The notes under the pieces are model-generated. The model was not told the origin of the DNA. It did not search any database and saw nothing but the letters and a program-made list of their open reading frames with translations. Of a DNA stretch of 64,000 bases, positions 46,366-54,864 are shown one piece after another. The stretch's first letter is position 1; each line of letters opens with the position of its first letter. This DNA comes from Shewanella waksmanii ATCC BAA-643 (GTDB taxonomy: Bacteria; Pseudomonadota; Gammaproteobacteria; Enterobacterales; Shewanellaceae), in the NCBI RefSeq assembly GCF_000518805.1, contig NZ_JAEH01000014.1, positions 47,710 through 111,709 of the forward strand, read 5' to 3'. A program made the position numbers and the translations under genes.

Positions 46366-46444
46366 GCAGATATTAATTTCATTTCCTTTAGCTAAATAAC
46401 GAATAGTGGCAGCTGAAGGGCAATACCGTCAGAGGAAGTAATCA

Positions 46445-46879
46445 ATGCAAATGAGCAAAAAACATCGAGGTTTTACCTTGCTAGAAGTCATGGTTGTAAT
46501 CGTGATTCTTGGTATTTTGGCCTCTATGGTCGTCCCCAATCTAATGGGTAACAAAGACAAAGCTGATCAGCAAAAAGCGGTTTCAGATATTGTGGCATTA
46601 GAAAATGCATTGGATATGTATAAGCTCGATAACAGCGTATACCCAACAACCGAACAAGGCTTAGAAGCACTTGTTCAAAAACCTACGCTTTCTCCAGAGC
46701 CACGTAACTATCGTGAAGGCGGCTACATTAGACGTTTGCCGCAAGATCCATGGGGCAATGAGTATTTACTACTGAGCCCAGGTGAAAATGGCACTTTAGA
46801 CATTTTTAGTGCTGGGGCAGATCGTCAACCAGGTACCGAAGATGATATCGGTAACTGGGACCTACAAAACTTCCAGTAA
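46445..46879 (+). CDS. gspG: Type II secretion system major pseudopilin GspG
   Basis: A 144-residue pseudopilin. The prepilin-peptidase site is RG|FTLLEVMVVIVILGILASMV with Glu at +5, and the C-terminal calcium-binding loop has GADRQPGTEDDIGNWD. The start has GAGGAAG upstream; a second Met three codons in is equally usable. It forms the shaft of the pseudopilus. Confidence 0.97.
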   Translation: MQMSKKHRGFTLLEVMVVIVILGILASMVVPNLMGNKDKADQQKAVSDIVALENALDMYKLDNSVYPTTEQGLEALVQKPTLSPEPRNYREGGYIRRLPQDPWGNEYLLLSPGENGTLDIFSAGADRQPGTEDDIGNWDLQNFQ

Positions 46880-46893
46880 TCGAAAACTACATC

Positions 46894-47472
46894 ATGCGCG
46901 CATCACACCAACGTGGCTTTACCTTACTGGAGGTAATGTTAGTGGCTTTATTGATGGGGCTTGCAGCAGCGGCTGTGACCCTATCAATTAGTGGTGCAGA
47001 TCGTCAGCAAGAGCTTAATCGGATCGCCAATCAGTTTATGGCCACCACAGAGATGGTGTTGGATGAAACGGTATTAAGTGGCCACTTTCTTGGCATTGTT
47101 GTTGACGATAATCGCTATGAGTATGTGTTTTATGATGATGGTCAATGGAAGCCGCTGCAAGCCGATCGCATGTTAACCGCCAGAGAGATGGAATATGGCG
47201 TGACGTTAAGCTTGATACTTGAAGGTTTACCGCTGACTCAGGAAGACGAAGAAGATGAGTCTTGGTTCGATGAACCTTTGATTGAAAAGTCAGAAGATGA
47301 CAAGAAGAAGTTTCCAGAACCGCAAATCATGCTGTTTCCGAGCGGTGAAATGAGTAGCTTTGAGCTGAGTTTTTTGGCTGAAAATGAACTCGGTGAAGAG
47401 ATTGAAGCTTTGGTTGTTGGTGATGCATTGGGTCGGATGACTCTGGGGAGAGACGATGGTTTTGACGATTAG
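46894..47472 (+). CDS. gspH: Type II secretion system minor pseudopilin GspH
   Basis: A 192-residue minor pseudopilin with the cleavage site QRG|FTLLEVMLVALLMGLAAAAV. The mature part is acidic, with a run EDEEDESWFDEP near the middle. Position between gspG and gspI supports the call. Confidence 0.93.
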   Translation: MRASHQRGFTLLEVMLVALLMGLAAAAVTLSISGADRQQELNRIANQFMATTEMVLDETVLSGHFLGIVVDDNRYEYVFYDDGQWKPLQADRMLTAREMEYGVTLSLILEGLPLTQEDEEDESWFDEPLIEKSEDDKKKFPEPQIMLFPSGEMSSFELSFLAENELGEEIEALVVGDALGRMTLGRDDGFDD

Positions 47473-47525
47473 TCAATGCCATAGGGCCCGATGTAACATC
47501 ACCGCATTAATGGTGGGGTCTACTC

Positions 47526-47903
47526 ATGCGCGCTAGCCAGCAGGGGATGACGTTGCTAGAAGTGATTGTCGCGCTAGCGGTATTTTCTATCGCCGCGGTA
47601 TCAATCACAAAAAGCTTGGGTGACCAAATGGCCAATATGCCTATTTTGGAGCAGCGCACTCTAGCTCAGTGGGTGGCTGGCAACGAAATGGTTGAAGCGC
47701 GCTTGGAAAGCAAGTTTCCCGAGTTGGGCAAGAAAGAGGGCTCAACAGAGTTGGCTGATCAAGAGTGGTTTTGGCGTAAAGAAGTGATTAAAACCACCGA
47801 TGATAATTTTCGGATGATCCGTATCAATGTTAGTGACGATTCACGCTACGACCGAATTGTTGCGCAAGTGAGCAGCTATGTGCTGAACCCCGATGCCAAA
47901 TAG
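47526..47903 (+). CDS. gspI: Type II secretion system minor pseudopilin GspI
   Basis: A 125-residue minor pseudopilin with QQG|MTLLEVIVALAVFSIAAVS at the start and the GspI-type WVAGNEMVEARL segment. It overlaps gspJ by 11 bases, so the two tip proteins are probably translated together. Confidence 0.94.
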   Translation: MRASQQGMTLLEVIVALAVFSIAAVSITKSLGDQMANMPILEQRTLAQWVAGNEMVEARLESKFPELGKKEGSTELADQEWFWRKEVIKTTDDNFRMIRINVSDDSRYDRIVAQVSSYVLNPDAK

Positions 47904-48639
47904 ACGTGGTGGTTTTACCTTACTTGAGATGTTAGTGGCAATCGCGATTTTTGCCATGATTGGTCTAGCTGCAAATTCGGTGCTGCAAACGGTAATGAAA
48001 AATGATGAAGCCACCAAAGATTTTGCCGTGCGCCTAAAAGCGATGCAACAAGGGTTTGGGGCGCTGCAGCGCGACTTAGGGCAAATGGTCGCTCGCACAC
48101 CGCGTTTACTCGAAGGTGGTCGCGGTACCACGGTATTTCAAACCGGCTCAGATATGTTTGATTCAGAATCTGAATCGTTAGTGTTTTTTAGAATTGGCTG
48201 GTTAAACCCTGAAGGGATCTTACCCCGCGGCAGTCTGCAATCGGTGGCCTATGTCGTGGTTGAAGGTAATTTAGAGCGTTGGCACTTTCCTTACCCAGAA
48301 CCCGAGTTTGGTGCCGAGCCAATTAAAACTGTGGTGATCGAAAATGTGGTCTCAGTGGAATACTCTTTCTTTATGGAAGATAAGTGGGAGCGAAAAGTTG
48401 ACGCGACCAAGCTGCCCAAAGCGATTGCCATGGAAATTGAAGTCGAAGGTTTAGGTCTTATTCAGCGTAAGTTCTTATTGCCAGCGGGTACATCACAGAG
48501 CAGTGGTGATGACAATGGCGGCAATAATAACGGTGGCAATAATAATGGCAGCAATGATAACGAAAGCGACGACACTGAAAATGGCGGCAACAATAACGGT
48601 GGCAACAATAATACCGGTAACAATAGGCAAGGTAATTAG
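47893..48639 (+). CDS. gspJ: Type II secretion system minor pseudopilin GspJ with Asn/Gly-rich tail
   Basis: A 248-residue minor pseudopilin: RRGG|FTLLEMLVAIAIFAMIG at the start, then the usual beta-rich body to about residue 203. The last 45 residues are almost only Gly, Asn, Asp and Ser (GGNNNGGNNNGSNDN type), encoded by repeated AATAACGGTGGC-like units (48507-48630). Such a tail is not part of the basic GspJ fold. It would be at the tip of the pseudopilus. Confidence 0.93.
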   Translation: MPNRRGGFTLLEMLVAIAIFAMIGLAANSVLQTVMKNDEATKDFAVRLKAMQQGFGALQRDLGQMVARTPRLLEGGRGTTVFQTGSDMFDSESESLVFFRIGWLNPEGILPRGSLQSVAYVVVEGNLERWHFPYPEPEFGAEPIKTVVIENVVSVEYSFFMEDKWERKVDATKLPKAIAMEIEVEGLGLIQRKFLLPAGTSQSSGDDNGGNNNGGNNNGSNDNESDDTENGGNNNGGNNNTGNNRQGN

Positions 48640-48641
48640 CC

Positions 48642-49646
48642 ATGAAACGTCGATTGCCGTCTAAGCAGCGTGGGGTTGCGTTAATTGTTGTGATGTTAAT
48701 TGTGGCGATGGTAGCGATTATTGCTACCAACATTAATGGCCGCAACCAGCTGTCGGTCAGGCGCACATTGAATTTAGCGCAGTATGAACAAGCATTTTGG
48801 TATGCGATTTCTGCTGAAGAGCTGGCCAAAAAAGTGATCAAGCAAGACATGGAAGATGCCGATGATGGTGAAGTGCATCTACAACAGTACTGGGCACAGG
48901 CTGATGTGGTATTTCCTGCCGAGCAGGGCCAAATAGGCGGTAAGATAAGCGATTTACAGTCTTGTTTTAATTTAAACTCATTAGCGACAAAGAGCACAGA
49001 AGTGCAGGGTGGTCAGCCTAAACTTTCACCGCCAGCTGTGCAGTATAAAGGCTTATTAGTCGCGCTAGGTATGGATGATTTTGCCGCTGAGCGATTGACT
49101 CACACCTTGCAAGATTATATTGACGAAGATACGACAGCGAGTCCGTTTGGTGCTGAAGATGCCGAGTATGAGTCGCGTGCTGTGCCTTATCGAGCGGCAA
49201 ATACCTTGATGAATCATCGCAGTGAACTGCGCGCAGTAATGGGGTATACCCAAGATATTTATCTTAAGCTGCTACCTTATATTTGTGTGATCCCTGGGGT
49301 AGAAACCATGGTATTGAATGTGAATACCATTGAGGTTGAGCAAGCGGCATTGCTCGCGGGCATGATGGATAACAATATTGGTATTGGCGAAGCTGAAAGT
49401 ATTATTAACCAGCGTCCTGGTGACGGCTACGATTCGATAGATGACTTTTGGTCTAATTCATCGCTAGGTAATGTGCAGTCACAGTCTGACTTTAACAAGT
49501 CTGCGTTCGCACTAAAGAGTAGCTACTTTTTACTGGATGCTGGCGCGATTGTTGATAATGCCACCTTCCGCTTAGAAAGTGTGATGAAGTTGGGTGGCGG
49601 CAATAACTTAGAAATTGTTACCCGGCAATTTGGCGGGCAAAAGTAG
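48642..49646 (+). CDS. gspK: Type II secretion system minor pseudopilin GspK
   Basis: A 334-residue tip pseudopilin. The N-terminus QRG|VALIVVMLIVAMVAIIAT lacks the +5 Glu, as is normal for GspK. The large mature domain has LQSCFNLNSLA and a PYICVIPG segment typical of the family. It starts two bases after gspJ. Confidence 0.95.
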   Translation: MKRRLPSKQRGVALIVVMLIVAMVAIIATNINGRNQLSVRRTLNLAQYEQAFWYAISAEELAKKVIKQDMEDADDGEVHLQQYWAQADVVFPAEQGQIGGKISDLQSCFNLNSLATKSTEVQGGQPKLSPPAVQYKGLLVALGMDDFAAERLTHTLQDYIDEDTTASPFGAEDAEYESRAVPYRAANTLMNHRSELRAVMGYTQDIYLKLLPYICVIPGVETMVLNVNTIEVEQAALLAGMMDNNIGIGEAESIINQRPGDGYDSIDDFWSNSSLGNVQSQSDFNKSAFALKSSYFLLDAGAIVDNATFRLESVMKLGGGNNLEIVTRQFGGQK

Positions 49647-49751
49647 TATTTTTCCTACTGTGTAACGACTAACAAATAGAACAAATAGGGTGTTTGCGGT
49701 ACTTAGCCAGTGTTAAGGCCAACAGCAACGATAACACCACGGAGAACGACA

Positions 49752-50942
49752 GTGAGTGAACGATTATTTATCCGTTTAGGCAGAACCGCAGAGCAACCTT
49801 GCTCTTGGCTGGTTTGGTCTGAACAGGAGCGAGAAATTATTGCTTCGGGAGAGCTACCTGATGCTGCGGCATTATCTACGCTTTCTGAACGCGCTGGTCA
49901 GCGACCCGTTGATGTTTTAGTGCCGTCTTCTGCTATCACTTTAACCGCGGTTGAATTACCAGAGAAAGGTCAGCGCCAAGCGGTTAAAGCCTTACCGTTT
50001 ATGCTGGAAGAGACATTGGCAGAAGATGTAGATGAACTGCATTTCGTCACTGGCCCGAGAGAAGGTGAGTCACTCAGTGTGGCTGTGGTTGCTCACGAGC
50101 AGATGCAAGAGTGGTTATCTTGGCTAACAGAGGCGGGACTTAAGCCAAAGCAAATCGTACCGGATTGTCTGGCGCTACCGTTAGCCGAATGTGATTGGGC
50201 TATGATGGCCTTTAATCAAGACTATTTAGTTCGCACCAGTGCCGGTGAAGGCATGAGCCTCAATGGGACTTGGCTTAATGCGGCGTTACCGCAAATGCTG
50301 GCTAAACAAAGCGATACGCCTACCGTGGCTGGGTATACCGAGCTTAACGTTGAGGGCATTAATATTGAGCCGCAACCGCTTGATTTGCCTATGCTAGTCC
50401 TCGCTCAAGGGATTGTTAACGCCCCGCTTAACTTACTTAGCGGCGCTTATACGCCCAAACGTGAATACGGCAAGCATCTGACACTGTGGCGTAATGCTGC
50501 CATTGTGATTGTGGTCGGCCTGGTACTGGCGATGGTCAATAAAGGATTGAATATTCATCAGTTAAATGCTGAGCAAGAGCGCTTACGGGTGCAAAGTGAA
50601 GCCATTTACAAGCAAGTGATTCCAGGTAGTTCGCGTATTGTTAATCTGCGCTCGCAAATGGATAGAGAATTACGCAGTCTTAAAGGGCAGGGAGCCGGCG
50701 GCGAATTTTTCACTATGTTAGAAAGCCTTGAGCCGACCTTCGTTAAAATTCCTGATCTTAAACCAAGCACACTGCGGTTTGATGCCGGACGAGGCGAGCT
50801 ACGCATGCAGGTCTCGGCCAAGAGTTATGCACAAATTGAACAGTTCCAGCAGCTAGCATCGGCGGATTTCCGTGTCGATACCGGTTCTATGAATAGTGGT
50901 GAAGATCAAGTCACCAGTACCATTACTTTGAGGAGAAAATAG
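49752..50942 (+). CDS. gspL: Type II secretion system protein GspL
   Basis: A 396-residue bitopic protein: a cytoplasmic actin-like domain of about 240 residues (LFIRLGR, LVPSSAITLTAVELPEK), one membrane helix (about 256-274) and a periplasmic ferredoxin-like domain. It links the GspE ATPase to the platform. GTG 49752 was chosen because GGAG lies upstream and the first residues match GspL; the frame is open from a TTG at 49710. Confidence 0.93.
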   Translation: MSERLFIRLGRTAEQPCSWLVWSEQEREIIASGELPDAAALSTLSERAGQRPVDVLVPSSAITLTAVELPEKGQRQAVKALPFMLEETLAEDVDELHFVTGPREGESLSVAVVAHEQMQEWLSWLTEAGLKPKQIVPDCLALPLAECDWAMMAFNQDYLVRTSAGEGMSLNGTWLNAALPQMLAKQSDTPTVAGYTELNVEGINIEPQPLDLPMLVLAQGIVNAPLNLLSGAYTPKREYGKHLTLWRNAAIVIVVGLVLAMVNKGLNIHQLNAEQERLRVQSEAIYKQVIPGSSRIVNLRSQMDRELRSLKGQGAGGEFFTMLESLEPTFVKIPDLKPSTLRFDAGRGELRMQVSAKSYAQIEQFQQLASADFRVDTGSMNSGEDQVTSTITLRRK

Positions 50943-50943
50943 T

Positions 50944-51420
50944 ATGGAAAACCTTAAAGTGTGGTGGAGCGGGTTAGTACAACGAGAGCAACAGATGGTT
51001 GCAGCCTGTGCCGTTGTCTTGGTGATAGGTATTTTGTATTGGGGTGTATGGACCCCTATCGCGAATGCGGAAGAAAATGCCGAACGCTCGTTGCAGGCCC
51101 AACAAAGTACCCTCAATTATGTTAAGCAGACGGCGAACAAAATAGCGGGTTTACGTGAAGCAGGTAATCGTCCGAAAGCCTCAGGTAGCATCAGCGCCAC
51201 GGTTAACCAAGCAGCAGGTGCGTATGGATTAGAGATCACGCGTATGCAGCCGCAGGGCGATAGGGTACAGATCTGGATGGATGATGTGCCATTTGAAGCC
51301 CTGTTGAATTACTTAAATAACCTAGTGCAAGACAAAGGCTTATCGCTAGACAGTATCGATTTAGCCGAAGCTGACACCCCGGGCTTAGTGCGGGTTCGTC
51401 GTATTCAATTGTCGAAATAA
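50944..51420 (+). CDS. gspM: Type II secretion system protein GspM
   Basis: A 158-residue membrane protein. The segment WWSGLVQREQQMVAACAVVLVIGILYWGVWTPI is the typical short cytoplasmic start and single helix, and the periplasmic part is a small ferredoxin-like domain that pairs with GspL. It begins one base after gspL. Confidence 0.95.
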   Translation: MENLKVWWSGLVQREQQMVAACAVVLVIGILYWGVWTPIANAEENAERSLQAQQSTLNYVKQTANKIAGLREAGNRPKASGSISATVNQAAGAYGLEITRMQPQGDRVQIWMDDVPFEALLNYLNNLVQDKGLSLDSIDLAEADTPGLVRVRRIQLSK

Positions 51421-51441
51421 AGCCAGTAGTAGGAATAAACT

Positions 51442-52203
51442 GTGAGTTTAGTTAAAAAGATTGTAATCGGTGTATTCATTTACCTGATATTTTTGCTGGT
51501 ATTGTTTCCGGCGCAACTGGCGTTATCTTTGGCTCCGCTACCTAACTCGGTGGCAGTGTCAGGCGTGAGTGGGACTATTTGGAACGGCAGTATTGCTAAT
51601 TTAACGGTACAGCAGCGCCAGCTTGAGTCTGTGCAGTGGCAATTGTCCCCATGGGGACTGCTAATGGCGACCGCTAATTTAGACGTAGTTGTTGGCAACC
51701 GCGCCACCGCGGTAAATGGTCGGGGCAATGTGTCGTTATCGATGGGGGGCATCAATGCGCAAGGTTTGCGTTTTGAAGCGCCCAGTGAATTTTTACTTGG
51801 CAATACCCGTCTGCCTTTTAGAACGGAAGTCGATGGCAGTATCAGTCTATTTATTGATGAGCTCGCGCAAGGGACACCATGGTGTGAACAGCTAAGCGGA
51901 AAATTATTTGTTAACCGTGCTCAAGTGAATAACCAATTTGGTCAATATCCGCTAGGTGATATGGAAATTGGCTTAAGTTGCGTCGATGGCAACGTTAAAC
52001 TTCAATCTGATGAGTCGATGAATCAGCTTGGTTTTGTAGGTAATGTGTTGTTAAAAGCAGATAGCCAATTGCAAGTGAGTGCCAAAGTCAAAGAGACGGA
52101 CCAGCAGCCTAAAGACTTAAAGCAAGCGTTGGCGTTTCTTGGCAAAAAAGATAGCCAGGGCTATTACCCCATCTCTTATCAAGGGCGAGTGCCTGGTTTG
52201 TAA
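51442..52203 (+). CDS. gspN: Type II secretion system protein GspN
   Basis: A 253-residue protein with one N-terminal membrane helix (about 6-28) and a beta-rich periplasmic body, with GVSGTIWNGSIANL near residue 40, typical of GspN. Not all type II systems have it. The GTG start has AGGAAT upstream. Last gene of the operon, followed by a clear terminator. Confidence 0.93.
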   Translation: MSLVKKIVIGVFIYLIFLLVLFPAQLALSLAPLPNSVAVSGVSGTIWNGSIANLTVQQRQLESVQWQLSPWGLLMATANLDVVVGNRATAVNGRGNVSLSMGGINAQGLRFEAPSEFLLGNTRLPFRTEVDGSISLFIDELAQGTPWCEQLSGKLFVNRAQVNNQFGQYPLGDMEIGLSCVDGNVKLQSDESMNQLGFVGNVLLKADSQLQVSAKVKETDQQPKDLKQALAFLGKKDSQGYYPISYQGRVPGL

Positions 52204-52215
52204 TTATCAGTATTG

Positions 52216-52242
52216 AAAAAGGCTCCTTAAGGAGCCTTTTTA
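52216..52242 (+). terminator. Terminator of the gsp operon
   Basis: Stem AAAAAGGCTCC / GGAGCCTTTTT with a TTAA loop, then TATT. Confidence 0.9.
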
Positions 52243-52268
52243 TTGGCTGCAATCGGTTAAGCCATTAA

Positions 52269-52531
52269 TACCAATCAGTATAAGAATTTGATCAACTCAG
52301 CGCGCTTTTGGCAAACTAATTCAAGGCGAATAACTGAAACAATGGTTGCTCCCTTGTGAGGTTAATCAACGCAGAAATAGGTAGCCAAAAACGCGCCAGA
52401 ATGGCGAGTTTTAGCGGTTCTGATGCTGTGTTAACGAGTTTAACCGTAGAACAACTATGCTCTTCACTCGTTGCCTTGCCTCAGTACCGCTAAACTCTCG
52501 CTGAGTGACTAAATGTTTATACTGATTGGTA
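52269..52531. mobile_element. MITE-like element, copy 2 (263 bp), at the 3' end of yrfG
   Basis: Same 15-bp terminal inverted repeats and body as the copy at 29.5 kb, but 14 bases shorter because a small segment after TTCAAGGC differs. Flanked by TAA on both sides (52266-52268 and 52532-52534). Its right terminal repeat, read on the minus strand, gives the last codons and the TAA stop of yrfG. No coding capacity of its own. Confidence 0.88.
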
Positions 52532-53185
52532 TAACTCTTTAAACAGCATTTGGTAGTCGTGGATTGCCGGAAAATCACTAAATACTTTATTGGGCTTTTG
52601 GCTATCGGGATTGCTGATCCCCAATTGATAGCCTATGCCGGCTTTTTTCGCCGCCGCGAGAATCACTTCGCTGTCATCAATAAATAAACAACGCTGTGGA
52701 TCTAAATCAAAGCGCTGAATGAGTTGCTGCCAAAAGTGCGGATGCTCTTTAGGGTGACCTGTCTCATGGCTCGAAATCATGGCATCTAACCCGCTTTGTA
52801 GTTCGGTGTGTTGTAGTTTGAGCGCCAGACTTTTGGAGTGAGCGTTGGTGACTAAAATCCGTTGTTTGCCTTGCTGTTGTAAGGCCTGCAAAAAGGGCAA
52901 GCTGTCTTGGCGTAGTGCGATACGGTCTACCAAGGTATGGTGCAGTGCAATAATGTCGAGTTGCAGCTCAGTTTGCCAATAATCTAAGCAATACCAATCT
53001 AAAGTACCGCTGACTTTTTCGTAGGCGGTTTCAACCAATGTCTGTGCCTCATTGAGGCTGATCCCTCTCTGTTGGCTAAGGGTTTGCGGTACCAATCGCA
53101 ACCAGAAATGATTATCGAAATGTAGGTCGAGTAAGGTGCCATCCATATCGAGTAGTACGGTATCTATCTGTTGCCATGGAAACAT
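52517..53185 (-). CDS. yrfG: GMP/IMP nucleotidase YrfG (HAD superfamily), 3' end altered by an insertion
   Basis: A 222-residue HAD phosphatase with motif I DMDGTLLDL (about 14-22), motif II LVTNA, and motif IV FIDDSEVILAAAKKAG. E. coli YrfG removes phosphate from GMP and IMP; the gene order with nudE and hslR/hslO agrees. The last residues YQSV and the stop come from the adjoining mobile element. Without the element and one TAA copy the frame would end Met-Ala-stop instead, so the change is small and the enzyme is probably active. Confidence 0.88.
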   Translation of the reverse strand: MFPWQQIDTVLLDMDGTLLDLHFDNHFWLRLVPQTLSQQRGISLNEAQTLVETAYEKVSGTLDWYCLDYWQTELQLDIIALHHTLVDRIALRQDSLPFLQALQQQGKQRILVTNAHSKSLALKLQHTELQSGLDAMISSHETGHPKEHPHFWQQLIQRFDLDPQRCLFIDDSEVILAAAKKAGIGYQLGISNPDSQKPNKVFSDFPAIHDYQMLFKELYQSV

Positions 53186-53375
53186 AGGTGTGAAATCTGA
53201 CTGCGGAGTTTGATGGCAGTATAGCCAAAAAAGCGTTTCGATAAATCACTAACTGCCGCATAGATTTCTATATTATGCTATCCAGAGCTATTGAGTATTG
53301 ATTTTTCAGTTGTGGATTAGCAACATAGTAGTAAGATTATATTGTTAAGCAAAAGCCATTTTACCAAGGACTGTC

Positions 53376-53921
53376 ATGTCGGATAATAAGCCAGAAATAC
53401 TGCACGCAGAAGTGGTCGCTAAGAGTCGCTTATTTCAGATAGAGCAGGTGCATTTGCGGTTTTCTAACCAGGTTGAACGCCAGTACGAGCGTATGAAAGG
53501 CAACAACCGTGGTGCGGTGATGGTTGTACCTGTGCATCAAGGGCAGCTACTGTTAGGCCGCGAATACGCCGCAGGTACCCACAGTTATGAACTTGGCTTT
53601 CCTAAAGGTTTGGTCGATCCCGGTGAAACTGCCGCACAAGCTGCCAACCGAGAGTTACAAGAAGAGATTGGTTTTGGCAGCCACCGCTTAACCCATCTGA
53701 TGGAGCTGAGTTTAGCGCCGGGGTATTTTGCTAGCAAAATGCAGATCTTCATTGCCGAAGATCTGTATCAAAGTCGTTTAGAAGGTGATGAGCCCGAGCC
53801 AATCGAGATGGTGCCTTGGCCATTAGAAAAGTGGCGAGAGTTGCTGCAGCAAGACGATTTTTCTGAATCTCGTAGTGTTAGCGCCTTGTTTTTAGCGCAA
53901 GAACATCTAAAACTAAAGTAG
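53376..53921 (+). CDS. nudE: ADP compounds hydrolase NudE
   Basis: A 181-residue Nudix hydrolase that cleaves ADP-ribose, NADH and related dinucleotides. The Nudix box is GLVDPGETAAQAANRELQEEIGFG (about 85-107) with all catalytic Glu residues. The context, divergent from yrfG and near hslR/hslO, matches E. coli. The ATG has AAGGA upstream. Confidence 0.93.
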   Translation: MSDNKPEILHAEVVAKSRLFQIEQVHLRFSNQVERQYERMKGNNRGAVMVVPVHQGQLLLGREYAAGTHSYELGFPKGLVDPGETAAQAANRELQEEIGFGSHRLTHLMELSLAPGYFASKMQIFIAEDLYQSRLEGDEPEPIEMVPWPLEKWRELLQQDDFSESRSVSALFLAQEHLKLK

Positions 53922-53976
53922 TTGGCATTTTTGTCGAATTGATATTATGTCGTAGTCATAGGCTGTTGGAGTTGTT

Positions 53977-54786
53977 ATGAAGCCAGAAGAGATTGTTGAA
54001 GCAGCGATCGCTATCGCGGTAAAAGCGGGCAAGGAGATAAAAGATATCTACCTTGAAGGAAGTTTCGATCGCGAGATCAAGCAAGATAATACTCCGGTGA
54101 CCTCAGCCGACATCGCGGCCCATAAAATAATCACGGCTTCATTAGCTAAATTGACCCCAGATATTCCAGTGCTGTCGGAAGAAGATGCCGATATTCCCTT
54201 TAGCCAACGTTGTGAGTGGCAGCGTTATTGGTTAGTTGATCCTTTAGATGGTACTGGCGAGTTTATTGCGGGTAGCGGCGACTTTTCGGTCATTATCGCG
54301 TTAGTTGAGCATAATCGTCCTATTATGGGCATCGTATATGTACCGATGACAGATGTTTGCTACTACGCCATTGCGGGCTTAGGCGCTTATCGACGAGACA
54401 ATGGTGCGGACATGCGCATCAGTAGTAAACAATTGACCGCTGAGCAAAGTCAGTCATTACGTTTGGCTGTTAGTCGTCGGCAAGATCCTAAGTCAGTCCT
54501 TAAGTTGTTTAATCATGGTAAGCATTGTGATTTGGTGGTGCTTGGTGGCGCAGCATTGAAAAGCTGCTTGGTGGCTGAAGGACGTGCAGATTGTTATGTT
54601 CGCATTGGCCCAACAGGTGAGTGGGATACCGGAGCGGCGCAAATTATTGTCGAAGAAGCTGGCGGGCAAATTATGGATTTGACCCTGCAACCGCTGAGCT
54701 ACAATGAGCGTGAATCGTTAGAAAATCCCAACTTTATCGTGGTTGGCTCGCCCCATTTAGCGTGGGATGAACTGTTGATCTCCTGA
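53977..54786 (+). CDS. cysQ: 3'(2'),5'-bisphosphate nucleotidase CysQ
   Basis: A 269-residue inositol-monophosphatase-family enzyme that hydrolyses 3'-phosphoadenosine 5'-phosphate formed during sulfate assimilation. Metal ligands appear in LSEEDADIP, the DPLDGTGEFIAG motif and WDTGAAQIIVEEAGG near the C-terminus. It is 55 bases after nudE and may share its transcript; a terminator follows. Confidence 0.95.
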   Translation: MKPEEIVEAAIAIAVKAGKEIKDIYLEGSFDREIKQDNTPVTSADIAAHKIITASLAKLTPDIPVLSEEDADIPFSQRCEWQRYWLVDPLDGTGEFIAGSGDFSVIIALVEHNRPIMGIVYVPMTDVCYYAIAGLGAYRRDNGADMRISSKQLTAEQSQSLRLAVSRRQDPKSVLKLFNHGKHCDLVVLGGAALKSCLVAEGRADCYVRIGPTGEWDTGAAQIIVEEAGGQIMDLTLQPLSYNERESLENPNFIVVGSPHLAWDELLIS

Positions 54787-54807
54787 TGATAATCGGGTTA
54801 ACTCTTT

Positions 54808-54837
54808 AAAGGCCATCCCGTTGGATGGCTTTTTATT
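54808..54837 (+). terminator. Terminator after cysQ
   Basis: Stem GGCCATCC / GGATGGCT with a CGTT loop, then TTTTATTATT. Confidence 0.88.
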
Positions 54838-54864
54838 ATTTGTTAGATAGACAGTGAGAGTAAC

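Noticed and set aside
48500..48639. Short regular repeats suggesting a CRISPR array
   Set aside because: Units are 12-24 bases without unique spacers and lie in frame inside gspJ.
48458..48997. 179-residue minus-strand frame rich in Cys, His and Tyr
   Set aside because: It is the antisense of the Gly/Asn repeat tail of gspJ and the start of gspK; the odd composition is a mirror of the repeats and there is no ribosome-binding site.
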